Assembly (NCBI GenBank): GCA_030248295.1
Contig: JASANH010001421.1
Location: 62,001-126,000 of the forward strand
Reading direction: 5' to 3'
From: Mesodorylaimus sp. YZB2_4
Lineage: Eukaryota > Nematoda > Enoplea > Dorylaimida > Dorylaimidae
DNA length: 64,000 nt
Both the position numbers and the translations under genes were made by a program. Positions 33,219-45,176 of this stretch are shown piece after piece; the first letter of the stretch is position 1; every line of letters begins with the position of its first letter. The notes under the pieces are model-generated. The model did not search any database and was not told where the DNA came from. It was given only the letters and a program-made list of their open reading frames with translations.

Positions 33219-35854
33219 CTACATAGTATTACAAGACTGGCTGTGATCGCCATGGGTGCGCGAAGAATGGGAAGTTGTATGGTCTGTGTCCTCACGCACT
33301 GGTCCATCCACTTGTGTTATGACCACGGAAGATTCCTCCTGCACTTCACCACCCTCATTATCAGCACGAGGCTCGAATGGTCGCTCAGACAATGGCATGG
33401 TCAGCGCAGCACCAATCTCGGGCGAATTCGACACCGTAGTCCACACCTCCGAGTCGGCCAATGCGAACAGCGTTACTCCGGACCGATATCGAGCAGGAAT
33501 CGAAATATGGGTCATGATCGGTTCGGATATGCGGCTCCTCTCGTTTTGACTCGTTTGACGCAGGCAGCGAGCGATTTGACCTAAATCATAAAAGAATAGG
33601 GCTGATAGCCTCATGGTCACTTGCAAATAGTGCCATCAGTTGACCGCCCCCTGGCCAGGTACCAGGTAGGACAGAGCCACAGCGAATGCCCACCCATGCC
33701 CTGTGCAATAGTAGTACTACAAAGCGTCTGACTCACAGCCAGTAGTGTGTTACATGTGGAGTGTACAGAAGTCACTCCACACAGGCGACAAGTCGCTTGC
33801 AGATTCACGACCACTCGCACTCACCTATCACGTTCATTTCGGTCCACAAGATCGGCTCGACTGCCCTGGACTCGGTTGCTTGCTTGGATCTTTCGGATGC
33901 CAGCAAGGGGGTCAAGGCTGCATCTCGGCCATCCCATCGCTGACGGACGTCCTCGGCTTTCACCAGCAAAACCGACGGCGAGCACAGGGCGTGTTTCAGG
34001 AACCACAGCGGCACACATTCCAGTGGATTGGTCAAATAGACACCGCCCGTCTTTGTGCAAACTCCAAACGCCATCTGATGATGCCAGGCGTCGGGCATGG
34101 GCTCCACGGGAAGAAGTCCTCGCTGCATGTTCAGAGTGAGAACTGGTACGGCCCCTGGAAAGCCAAGTATTTGTAGCATGTCATCTTGTGCCGCAGGGAG
34201 TCTTACCTCTCTTCAACCAGTCCAGTAGCCACTCTCCGAATCTCTCCTCTTGCCGCTCGGTCACGATCGTCCGTTCCGTCATGGGAAAGAATCGACCGAC
34301 AACTTGCGATTGGGTCAGGGCGGCGGCAGCTTCGATCAAATCCTCCGCGTCAGTGCCCGCTACTGACCTCGAGAGAAGGTACTTGGCCACCGAGGCATCG
34401 TTCGCTCGCAGGTTGGTCGGCACCGCCCTTTCCACATCCCGCACTGACAACGAATCAGCCATGGATGCAGTAGCGCCACAACTCGTACTAATCCCATCAA
34501 ATCCAAGCGCCTTGAAAACGTTGATCAAAGCTGTGGCCCCACACGCACTCGGTCCAATCTGGGTGGCTTGAATAGCTTCAGCTTGGTCGATAGTCCATAA
34601 TCTGTACGAAGATCCCGACTCACTATCCGATCTCGCACCTGTGAAACCACTCCCAGCCGCCCGCGCACCGTTCGGAAAGCCAACATAGGCCGATCTCGCC
34701 AGTCGAAGTCCATCAGGACCACCGATATTCACCGACGCTTGAGAGCACCCATGCCTGGCCATTGGGGCCGGTGGCAGCGTCAATTGATACCAGTGGGGAT
34801 GATGCACAGTTCTGATCACAGACTGAGAATGCGAGGCGGCCGAAGATGACGCGACTGCATTAGGCGTTAACTGAAGATCGCCCACAACCAAGTCCGTCCG
34901 GGATAAAGTCGCCGACGCACGGGATCTACGATCTGCTCTTCTGCGCGCCGCCTTGGCGTGGCACGGGGTACAACCATGAACGCAAATCTGGGATTCAGCG
35001 ATCGATAGGGAAAGTAGAAAATCATCTTTCGGTACAGTAGACGACCCGTTCTGCTCACCAGATGTTGAAGGGCCAGCATGCAGCTCCTCTTCTTCTTCAT
35101 CATCGAAACCGCCGTCGTTAGCTGCATTGCCTACGGGACTATCGCGCGGATGACCAAATCTTCTTGCCACATTCTGTGAAGCATCTTGATTCTTTTTAAA
35201 TAGTTTTTCTTTTTGTGCAAATCTGGATCGATCATTTTCTTCATCTTCGTCAGTGCTGGTCGGTTCGACATCAAAATCCATGTCGAGAAAATCAGTGATT
35301 TCCGGTTGATCAGGTGGCGGTGCTGCAGCGACGGCTTGGTGGACCATAGGAATCGATTGATCGATCTGCATGTGACGACCGACACTCACCACTGAGCCAC
35401 TAGTACTTGTAGCTGCTGATGATATCATTCCATCGTCTTGACTGCTACTACCCGCACCGTCTTCCAGGGTCGTTTCCATATCTTCCACGGCCATATCGTC
35501 CGCTTGGAACATCAATTCTTCGTTCAAAGAATTCTCCTCAGTAATTTCGATAACAACACTCGACGATACTTCTTGCTCGTCCGCATGACCGTTGTGATTA
35601 TTGTCGATTCCATTCGCACCAACTGATTGAATGGTCCCATTTGTGGTAGAAGAATCATTCGAAACTGTGGCAGGCGAAAAACTCGAATTTGAAGTTGACG
35701 AATTCGAATTCTCGACTTGGGCAATTCCAGTATTTCCGTAAGATACTTGATCAACGCCGCTTTGTCCCCGGTTTTTAAACATTTTCAATACATTCTCACA
35801 AAACTCACGGCACGTTTTTTTGTTTCTAGCTTTTGGAAAACATTTTCGTACCAA
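33219..35854 (-). CDS. Unrecognised protein with C39/papain-like Cys-His arrangement
   Basis: Three exons on the minus strand join in phase: 35854-34207, 34154-33825 and 33580-33219 (779 residues). Residues 1 to about 260 are low complexity, Ser/Asn/Asp/Glu-rich and probably disordered, with an acidic FDDEEEEE run. A CVHGCTPCHAKAARRRADRR cluster follows. The C-terminal part is compact: IGPSACGATALINVFKALGF, then ALTQSQVVGRFFPM, then MPDAWHHQMAFGVCTK, GGVYLTNPLECVP, and later THISIPARYRSGVTLFALAD. A cysteine in a small-residue turn at a helix start, a later HH followed by a strand, then Asn-Pro, resembles the Cys/His/Asn(Asp) order of C39-like and papain-like peptidases. This is inference from pattern only. 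An alternative start is Met at 35780. The gene is head-to-head with EDC3. Confidence 0.7.
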
Positions 35855-36240
35855 GTTGCTGGAAATGCAAATGGAAATTCGTTCGGGTAAAATAAAGTTT
35901 CAGATTTCAAAACTTTTTCTCATGTTTCAGGTTTGTCAAGACAAAGCTTTAAAAAGACAGAAAATTGGGAACATTTTTCCAGAAAATATTTTTGGTGTCA
36001 CTGATTTTGTTTTGTATTTATAATATTGGTTTTACCTCAATCGCATACAGTATACCAACCAGCCAGTACGTGCGCTCTGTCTTTTGACTTTCTGCTTTGA
36101 TCTTTTGTTTTCATGTTTTATCTTTTCCTTTTGTCGGAAACGGCGTCATTTTACGCAATTGTGGCCGAAAATATCTACTTTTGGTCATTTTAATCATCAT
36201 AATCGTTCATATAAGCTTTTTATCGAATCGGCGGGTGACA
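35855..36240. promoter_or_regulatory. Divergent promoter region, peptidase-like gene and EDC3
   Basis: A 386-bp AT-rich spacer lies between two head-to-head start codons. No TATA box could be assigned to either side. The short distance suggests a shared bidirectional promoter. Confidence 0.4.
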
Positions 36241-39200
36241 ATGGCCGACGAGCATATTGGATCTCTTGTCTTGATCGATTGCGGTCCAAGTTTGGGCACG
36301 TATCAAGGCCGAATCGCTTCGGTTGAACCATTGACTCAAACCATTACACTCGAGCATCCGTTGAGAAATGGTGTTCCCTATCAAGTGCCCAAAGTTACTT
36401 TAAAGTAAGACGTGAGAACGAGAGGGTTTTAGTTCCGTCTGGGACAGCTAAGGGAAGTACCCAGCATTCGGATCACCACCTTTTTGATGAAAGAAACTTT
36501 GCCCTAATATTTTATGTAAGCAGCGGACAACAACTGGTCATTCTAATCTGGATTCGGCATCTTATCATCTCAAACTGGAAGTGAAAAGCGAGCGGACAAG
36601 AATAGGCGGCTAAACTTTACTTTATGGAAAGTATCGAATTTTAAAAAACAAATAATACCAACGTTTTTAGCACTGCTGAAAACCCCTAGAACCGTTAAAA
36701 TTTTGTGGCGGTCAAGCCACAAAAATATCTTGAATTTTATTGCGTTTCCGCATAGGCTTTTGTGAAAAAAGCACGTGAAAATAAGAGGGACAAGCCGGCT
36801 AAGTATTCTGTTTCTTGGGAGGGAGGGCTCAGAGGGAAGGGAGGTTTAGACCACCCCGAGCACGCCCTCCCAATGGCGATGAATCCATTTGAGCCTCGGG
36901 GGGTCTGGGGGCAGAGCCCACCAGGGCCGAAATGCTGCAATTGAGGGCCCTATTTTCATAGCTGGTTTTTTGGTGCAAAGTACCTGCTTGCGTAGTGGAG
37001 CTGAGCGTGTATGCGCTAAAATCCTCGTCCCCATCGGTCTGCCTGAGCAACAAAGACAGTGAGTCGCACTTTATCATCGACCTTTCACCACTGAGTTTCC
37101 GTGTAAAGAAAGGTGACCGCCGCGAAATTTTAATTGTTTAGTGGGTTTTGAGGGGTGCTGGAGACCACAGTATCATTGGCTTTTTAAAATTCGGTACTTT
37201 CCATAAAGTATATTTGCACATTATATGTGTGAACCCCCGTTAAACGGATGGCTGATCAAACCGCCCATTCCTACAAAGGTCTCCTTATATATCACGTGCC
37301 TTTGTAATGACTTATTTTTCCAGGTCCGAAGATATCACTGATTTGAAAATCTTACAATTGGCAAAGGAATTTGAGCAAACCGTCAACGATGTCCTGACTT
37401 CTTGTCGTGCTGGACCGAGAAATGAAATGAATGGAATGAGTAACGAATTCTTTCCAGTCGATTCTTCCCGTGATAAGTGCTTCGGCAACGGTGATCGGCC
37501 ATCAGATCACGGCGATCACAATCAAATGGCTTCTTATCATGGAAAAACAAAAGTTGCCACGAAATTGCAGCAACATTTTCATGTTTCTCGTAAGTAGTCT
37601 TTTTTTAAATTCTGTAACGACATGTGTTCTGAGCTTTCTTTTTTAGCTGGCGACCTGCTACGAGGAAATGACGAGCGTAAGAAGACGTCGAAATCGGCAT
37701 CTCCAAATACGGTCAGGCCACGAAGCCGTCCAACTGAGGATCATCAACCTCACCAACCCTTCGATTATACTTACGACATTGAAAGTGGTCGAAAACATGG
37801 GCACGATGGCAATCCGAACAAACATCGTGCACTCTCCGATCTCTGTGCTCCATTGGATTTCGATCTAATGTCAACCGATTTCGATTTCGAAGGAAATTTG
37901 GCTAAATTTGAGAAGCTTCCTACGAAACCAGAAAAAGCGATCGCTGCTCTTAGTTCGGCCGCTAAACAAACAGCGGCACTTGATCAGTTGTTCAACAGCT
38001 TGGATGGAACTACGACCAAATTTGTATCGTCATCTTTCTCGAAAAATATTCGACACGACGAGAATATCGTCCACGATCCAGCCCGGGTTTACGTCAATGC
38101 TAAGCGATCGTGGCGATATTTGACAGGTAAGAGTGTTCGTCAGCGTCATCAACTTGCCCTCATTGAGTCCATTTTTAGAAGACGGCGTGGAAGTACAAGC
38201 ATTGACCGCCGTTCAGAAACGTGAACTCTACGATCGGGCTTTGCGGCAAGGTTATTTCACGCAAGATGGATTTTCGTACGCCATGGCCGATTCTGCTGTC
38301 CACGTTTCTCGGCAGATATTGCGTGAGAAGAAGTAAGTCATGTCGGCGATTCGGCCATACCGCTTTCTGGTTTGGATAGCACTAGATGATGCGTGTCACC
38401 CCCCCCCCCCTTGCCTGGTTTATGTTCTCGAGTGTCAGTGACGATAAGAGTCGTCAGTTTGTAATAGGACATGGTTTTTTAGAAGATACGGATCATTTTA
38501 GTTTACGCGTATCTTTTATGGAAAGCTATAAGACGGTCCTTTGAAGGTATTGGAAGTGTCTTGCAGCGTAAACAAAAAGCTGTTTTCGGCACACGCTGAA
38601 TTGCAAAACGCCTTTCACTCTGCCAAAGTTCTCTGGCTTGTGAAATCTCATCTCAAGCATCCTTCGCTTGTCCATGCGTGGGCAAGGTCCTGATGCTGAG
38701 GTAATTTGCTTATCATGAAAAATGTATGCAAATTTTCCTGGCTCTCGCTATTTATTATTTGATGTTTTGGGGAAAGGCTATTTTTGGCTGTTTCTGTACG
38801 AAAATGTGTCAACACGGCGTCTAGTGATGATGAGTTGGTGCTATTTTCTAAATGCATTATCTCAGGGTAGGAATGAACGTGCTTTCCATGAGACTTGGAG
38901 GGTAACGCTTGACAACTTTAGCTGGCCAAGTTAGGCCGATTGCCCCCCCCCCCTTGCGTGCTCACACAAACTTGCCACGACCTAAGAGGGGTTGACGAAC
39001 AAAGAAATTGCTTTCTGTTGCATCTTCTAAACCTCATACAGTGGATTCTAGGCCTAAGGAAGCAGGGGACAAGGCGGGCATTTTGTTGATTTTTTTCAGC
39101 CTGGTTTTGCATTTGATAAAACCAGCTAGTGCATGAAGAACAATACAAATGTAGTTTAATTTACCTGAAATTAAAATGGGTTTTTGATATCTCCAAGTAT

Positions 39201-40072
39201 CGGTATCGGAATACTTTGATAAATCAGATGAGGATAGCAGGGGTGCAAGGAAATTTTGTTTTATCGACCTTGGGTTGGAGCTCGTGTTTCCTATGTTGGG
39301 AGCATCAAAATAGTTGTGGAAAATCGCAGATTCTCCCAAATTTTTTATCCAATGAGGTGAGGTGGGGGCCAACCTGGCATTCCTACCCTGGTTCCCGATG
39401 TTCTAGTGTGCGAAGGTTGGAGGTGGGTTTCTTGCCTTGTGACTCGCAGTAACTCGTTTCATTTATTTCAGTGTCAGTTCGGATTCAATTTCGTATTGTA
39501 TGATTTTGTCTGGCAACGATTCCGTTCCGAAGCAAACTGCCAAATATTTGTCACGTTTTTACGTGAATCGAGGTCATTCGGTCAGTTGGATATTGACCGA
39601 CTCGAATGGGAAATACGAGCAAGAATGTGGTGTGAATGTGGTGACGGATACGTTTAATCTATTGAACTCGTCGCCTTCGTCTCGGTCGTTCATCTTCGTC
39701 ATTGGTCGACAAGGTGCGTCGGCCGACCGAGTGAGTGCGTGGTTGGCGAAGAACAGTTTTTTCGCGTGCGTTTTTGTGGAATCGGATTGGCGAGGTGTTG
39801 AATCGACGATATCGGATGAAGATTTATTGATGAGGCTGGGCATGGATGGAGGCTCGCTGGTTCGATTACCGTATCGTGTATTGTTGTGTTGGCAATTGCC
39901 TTGCGAAGAAGCTGATTCGGATTTGAAATCATCAATCTATGTTTGCGATACGAATTTACCATCGAGTTTTATGGAATCAGAATTGCCAGCTCTGAAAGAT
40001 ACTCGCCAGAAAAGTAAGCCTTATAAATTCCCGTTCGGGCAAGGGAATGTGATTAAATTGAGGAAGCTATGA
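36241..40072 (+). CDS. edc-3: EDC3, enhancer of mRNA decapping
   Basis: P-body scaffold that stimulates the Dcp2 decapping enzyme and binds the DDX6-type helicase. Five exons join in phase: 36241-36404, 37324-37589, 37647-38126, 38179-38332 and 39472-40072 (554 residues). Residues 1-75 form the divergent Lsm domain (GSLVLIDCGPSLGTYQGRIA, ITLEHPLRNGVPYQVPKVTL, EDITDLKIL). The middle holds the FDF motif (LMSTDFDFEGNLAKFEK), which binds the helicase. The C-terminal half is the YjeF_N dimerisation domain (EVQALTAVQKRELYDRAL, CMILSGNDSVPKQTAKYLSR, and the strand SRSFIFVIGRQGAS). Length is close to that of human EDC3. Intron one contains a MITE at 36618-37210; intron four contains two poly-C runs. 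Confidence 0.93.
36618..37210. mobile_element. MITE in EDC3 intron 1
   Basis: Left end TACTTTATGGAAAGTATCGA (36618) and right end complementary to TACTTTATGGAAAGTACCGA (ends 37210) form inverted repeats of about 32 bases with few mismatches, continuing as ATTTTAAAAA. Both ends are flanked by TA, as expected for a Tc1/mariner-type target. No transposase reading frame is present in the 0.6-kb element. Confidence 0.7.
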
Positions 40073-40640
40073 AAAGGAAAGGGAGACTGTTTTAGAGTTT
40101 TTTGAGGGGTTGAAATTTTTTGAGGGAGTGGGAGGAGAATAATTCCAGTTTTGAAATGCTAGAGTAGGAAGACGTATTTTTTGAGTGTTGCAGGTATTTT
40201 ATTGTATGCCGTATTTGGTATTGTGAATCACGTGCAGTTTGTTGGAGGCTGTTGTCACGTAGTTCCCATATGTACTCGATACGGGTGCGTGTGAGCCCAG
40301 CCAAAGTATGCGTGCACCAGTGTTGTAGATGCGTCATGATTTGGGTACACTAATGACCATTGCTTGCACTTTTGGGAATCAGGTGTAATGTTGAGTGTAA
40401 CTCGTGAGAAATTTGTGTTTTCGCTTTCGTCTAACCTGGCCTTTTTAGGATTTGTGTACGTTTTCTTGAACGTGGATGAAATAGCGTGAAAAATTTGAAA
40501 ATGTAATAAAAATGTGTGAATAGTGTAAAATGAGGTTGATGATTATGTGGCTTGGAACCAGCTGTTTGCTGTGGGAGAGTTGATAAGGGGATTTGGGCGG
40601 AAACAGGTGCAAATGTTTTTCAGGTGGGTGCCAGTGCAAT
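40073..40640. other. Intergenic between EDC3 and the first oxidase gene
   Basis: Contains AATAAA at 40505 (a possible distal polyadenylation signal for EDC3), with AT-rich sequence around it. No exon or repeat was recognised. Confidence 0.5.
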
Positions 40641-43295
40641 ATGGACTACGACGTCTGTGTGATTGGTGCTGGACTGATCGGGTCGGCTGCAGCCAAGTAC
40701 TGCGTGCAAGGTGGGGCCAAGACGTGCTTGGTTGGACCGACGGAGCCGGGACGCCAGGTAGGGGGTGCCTGGTCGGGCTGGGATGGGTGATAGCTGTGGT
40801 CTGTGGATAGGAGTATGGTCAGCATGACGTGTTCGGGGCCTGGTTCGATGAGGGCCGTATCACCCGACACTTGGATCCGGATCCAGTCTGGGTTCACCTG
40901 GCAGCCGAAAGTATCAAAAGATATCGATCGATCGAAGCTCAATCTGGTAAGTAAATTAAGTTTATGCTGGCGGGAATTCAAATAACTTCTTTTTAGGTAT
41001 CAATTTTTTCACTGAAAACGGGTTCCTTAAGTTGGCTGACAAAGAAGGCGAGCCTCGACTCGACGAGACTATCCGAACAGCTGGGCGGCTCGGTGTCGAG
41101 TACGAGGTGCTGAGCAAGGAGGACTTGGAGAAGAGGTTCCCGTATTTGAGGATTCCCCTAGGAATGATCGGGTTGTACGAGGCTGGGCGGAGTGGGACGA
41201 TCAATCCGAGGAGACTGGTCCAGGCTCAGTTGAACCTGTTCCAGAAGTATGGTGGGGAGTGGATTCGTGACGTGGCCGTGAAGGTGCACAAGTTGCGGAC
41301 TGCTGGTAAGACACTTGCTTGGTTGTGGGTCGGGTGTGTGCACTGGAGGTGGCTTTGTTTCTAATTTTGTGAGACATGGTGGAGGACTGTGTCCAACATG
41401 GCTGAGTATGGGTCCACACCGGGGCCTGTCTTAGTTTCTGGCGTCTCCTGATACCTTCGGATAATGGGTTCCTGTTCTGTTTTGCCAAAAGTGCTTAAAC
41501 TAGTACTCGCACCATCAAAGGGGAAGGACCCGCCAAGGCTAGGCCTGGTACGGGGAATGCCAGGTGCAACATGAGGTTTAGTTGTCGAGTTCGTACCAGG
41601 GTTAAGGCAGGACCTAATTAACACCAACAACTGCTTGTAGAGGCTTGTCTGGCAAGCGACTGTCACCACGAGCCAGCAGCTGGTGTTAGTGGCAACTGTG
41701 GCTGGTGGTGTTGGTTAACATCACCCGTCAGTATAATGTTTCAGCCATGGGCTGTGTCAGAGGACTTGCCTAGCTGCCCTGGGTTTTGGGCATGGTCCCT
41801 GCGTCCAGTAATACAGACCCAGAGTTAATTTGTTCTAGGCCCAAACTCCGCCAGGTATCGCATCCACACACGACAGGGCCAGACAATCGATGTCCGGCGA
41901 GTGCTTTCGTGCGCTGGTGCCTTCTTGAACCATTTCCCCATCCTCTTCTCGCCACCCTTGGACATCACTTATCGGACTGCCATCGTCAGCCGAATTCGAG
42001 TCGACCCCGGGCCACAGTTGGAGACTCTGCTGAAGACGATGCCCTCGTTCACATTCGCGTCCAAGAGAGGTCGCAGGGAAAATATTTTTGGATGTGGTCG
42101 GTCGAATGTGACGTACGAGGAGAGAGAAGGCGGCGGGCTGGCGTTTTATGGGCTGGCGCCGATCAAGTATCCTGATGGTATGTGCAGTCAGGGGTGGTAG
42201 GGATAGAGCGCATAGACAGATCAAGGGTAATGTGGCCCAGAACAACCTACCTTCTTTGATGTACAGCGATCCACTACTAGAAGGTTGCGCAGAGCAAACA
42301 CTAGCAGGGCTTATTATCTGTGGTGGGCTCATTCCAGTCACTGCCAGACTGTACAGCAATGCTCTCTACCCCCCTGAACAGACCTCGATAGCAATAATGT
42401 GTGATAGTTTGCTTTCAGGCCACTACTACTTGAAGGTAGGCTACGACAGTGGAACGGCGCAAAAGATCCTGCGCGACACGGATGGTATCACCGAGTGGTT
42501 CCGGTCAGGTCCAACGCTAAGTGAAGCGGTGGGGAAGCAGATTGCCGAGCTGACGCAAGAATTTATCATCGGTAAGTGGACACCCCTATCACTCACTGTC
42601 CAGGATTCTAGTCGGATTATTCGGTACAGGACACCCGATTGTGCGACCTCAGTGGTAGCGTAGCGGGAGCTTCGTGTACCGGGTTGGGTCGAGCTCGTCC
42701 AGGGCTCGATTCCCAGCGATAAAGGTAGCTTTTAAAAAAACCGAACTAGTAAATACTTGTGGCTATGAAGCACCAACGGGTCTCGAGCCCTTCTTTTTGA
42801 TGTAATACGTCTGGGCATGCGTTACTTGATGGAGTGGAGCGTTTGCACCATGTCAAACATCGAGGACAACCAGCCGAATCTTCCGACCTATAGTCGTCAG
42901 CTGAGACGTCACCATGACAGGTGACACTCCCAAAGCAGAGGATGGATTGTCAGACGAACCTCTCACGATCAGACGGAGTACAGGCTCAATTGGACTGCAC
43001 TCAAGTGAGCAGAGTCCGAAACGAGTGGTAATTCTCTGGCTGTCTTTCAGATTTAAACGTGAGTCAATTCGAAGTGGACACGTGTGTTTGGATCGAGACC
43101 CCGACCCATCGCCCTTACATTGGTCGTATTGCCGAGGACATGTACATCGTGGCGGGCGGCAATGGGTTCGCTGCCAAATCGTCGGACGAGCTGGGTCGAT
43201 TGGGGGCAATGCTAACAATCAGCGATGGCAAGTGGCCGAGCCAGTTCCTGACTGAGGACATGCTAAGAGTGAGGTACAAAACGAGTAACTTGTGA
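40641..43295 (+). CDS. Sarcosine oxidase-like FAD-dependent amine oxidoreductase, copy 1 (intact)
   Basis: DAO-family flavoenzyme predicted to oxidise an N-methyl or cyclic amino acid (peroxisomal sarcosine/pipecolate oxidase or N-methyltryptophan oxidase type). Six exons join in phase: 40641-40757, 40811-40946, 40997-41305, 41839-42177, 42419-42571 and 43051-43295 (432 residues). The N-terminus is a Rossmann FAD-binding strand, DVCVIGAGLIGSAAAKYCVQ. Then come RFPYLRIPLGMIGLYEAGRS, VRRVLSCAGAFLNHFPILFS, GLAFYGLAPIKYPDGHYYLK and VDTCVWIETPTHRPYIGRIA. The Cys in DTCVW aligns with the covalent flavin-linked Cys of monomeric sarcosine oxidase (CMYTNTPD). DMYIVAGGNGFAAKSSDELG replaces the usual AAGFSGHGFK. 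The C-terminal SNL could act as a weak type-1 peroxisomal signal. A tandem paralogue follows. Confidence 0.85.
42645..42722 (+). repeat. tRNA-like segment in oxidase copy 1 intron 5
   Basis: Weak A box (GTGGTAGCGTAGCGGGAGC) and B box (GGGCTCGATTCCCAG) at roughly tRNA spacing; the stems do not close. Confidence 0.35.
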
Positions 43296-44184
43296 TTGGA
43301 ATGCTAGGTGATGAGATGCGAGTGGAACCATGACTATCATAAGTCTAGTCCATGTTAGTCGTTGTACGGGATTGGAGAACTGTTTTAGCTAGCTACATGT
43401 TTGGTGCTGATTTTTAAGAGGAATTCCTCATATGCTGTTTTTTTGTCTCTTACGTCTGGCATTGCACTGGCGTGAGGAGGAACATGGATTGTAGAGGCTG
43501 TCAAAAACTTAAAATCCAGCCACGCAAAAAATGTCCTCACTCGGAGTTGGTCCAGTTCCGTGTGTAATTAGATCCAGACAGCCAAGCTGACACCCGATGC
43601 ACACATTGTTCTGTGGCCAATACGGCGAACCCGTTTCACCCTTACGCACTGCTCTACTGCCAGTCCTCTTGTCACGTCGGCAGGCACGCATGGAGAACAA
43701 GTTGCCTGTAATCGGGGGGGGGGGGTACTTACTATTTCAGTGCCATAGCAACCCGTGTCTTGTCGGGCTGATAAGCATGAAGGCACGGAGTCAGCCTTTC
43801 TTATGTACTAGTGCAGAAGCGGGGCTGAAGTGGGAGAGGATGGAAGCGTTTGACGTTTGTGTGATCGGTGCTGGACTGATTGGATCAGCTGCAGCAAAAT
43901 ACTGTGCACAAGACGGCGCCCGCACGTGCTTGATTGGACCGACCGAACCGGAACGTGGGGTGAGTGAACCGAGTGGTAGAATGACTGCAGGATCGTTGGT
44001 CCTGGCCTGGGTTGCTCATGGAGTGGTGTAACGGCTTTATATAGCCCTTGGAGAAGATACCGAGGGGAGGTGGCAGGCAGGCCACCTAGTCGTAGGAGGC
44101 AGAGGCACATCGCCTAGAGGCGCGTGCGATGCAACCAGCGCGCCCTGGGCCAGATAGTCGAGACCGAAGTCTCTTTGGCAGAAA

Positions 44185-44270
44185 CCCCGGCTGGAGCAGA
44201 CAAGTCTTACGACTATGCACGGGTTGATGTCTCCCAGCCAGGAGAGAGTATCGATCTTCCGACCGCCTAA
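44185..44270 (-). repeat. Dispersed repeat, hairpin-core family, in oxidase copy 2 intron 1
   Basis: Minus-strand copy with AGACATCAACCCGTGCATAG and TCGTAAGACTTGTC. A plus-strand copy follows at 44495-44575 in the same intron. Confidence 0.5.
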
Positions 44271-44494
44271 AAATGCTCGTTATAGCGAGCGGCCAACGAA
44301 GGCAACTGATACGCCGTATGCGACGACCAGATACACCACCTTCTCCACAGGCCAAACACACCTGCAGTATTCCAGTGGCAACAAAGTCAGTGAATCTTTT
44401 GCTCCGTCGTAACTGTAGTTTATTGCTCCTCGACCCTTGAGCCTCCTCACATTGCTCCCCTGATTGACCCTCGTGTAACCTATTGTAACTGCCT

Positions 44495-44575
44495 GGCTTG
44501 GAGACGCCACCCCCTCGGGCTGATGTTTCAGCCGCAAGTATAGTCGCAAGATTTGCCCAGGAGCGTTTGTCCCAC
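44495..44575 (+). repeat. Dispersed repeat, hairpin-core family
   Basis: Contains CCTCGGGCTGATGTTTCAGC, CGCAAGTATAGTCGCAAGAT and TTGCCCAGGAGC, matching the core at 29100-29175. Confidence 0.6.
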
Positions 44576-45156
44576 CAAAATCGGTTGGCCGGACTCTCTC
44601 CTTCACCTGCCAGGCACGATTGCATTCGTTTACAATGTGGGAATGAATGTAAGCCTCCCTCATTCATGAGCCCCTGCCTGACCGACTGTGAAGGCACCTC
44701 AAAGTCAAGTACTTGTTCTTTCCAGTGCAGCACTTTTGGAAGACCCAGCTTTTTGTGCAGGAAATGCTGGTATGCCATCCGTTTGAGTGGGAAGGGGAAG
44801 GGCACCCATCAGGAATTGTGTTGGCCCATGAATCATAATTTGCGGTATTTCAATCAGTGATCCTCCTGACCATTGAGTAAGGAGGACCATGCCAAGAATT
44901 GAATCAACGTTGAAAGAAAAAAACAGAAATCAAGGAAATATTTTGTCTCTCATGCATACACTGCTTACGAGCAGGTGGCCACACTGCAGGTCTCGCAGAC
45001 TCATGCAGCGTAGTGCACGGTAGTGTAGGAAGCGGCGGCTCCTCAGAGCATGCGATACGAAGCAACCCACGCAGAGAGAGTTCGCCACCGCGACACACAC
45101 GAGCACACAAAAGAAACCGCTATGAGCGGACGCGGGGAAGGAAAAGGAGGGGAGAC

Positions 45157-45176
45157 GGGGGGGGGGGGGGGGGGGG
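45157..45176 (+). repeat. 20-base poly-G run
   Basis: Longest of at least eleven poly-G or poly-C runs in the window; lies in intron 1 of oxidase copy 2. Confidence 0.95.

Noticed and set aside
44086..44805. 239-codon minus-strand frame inside oxidase copy 2 intron 1
   Set aside because: It spans two oppositely oriented copies of a dispersed repeat and has no recognisable domain.
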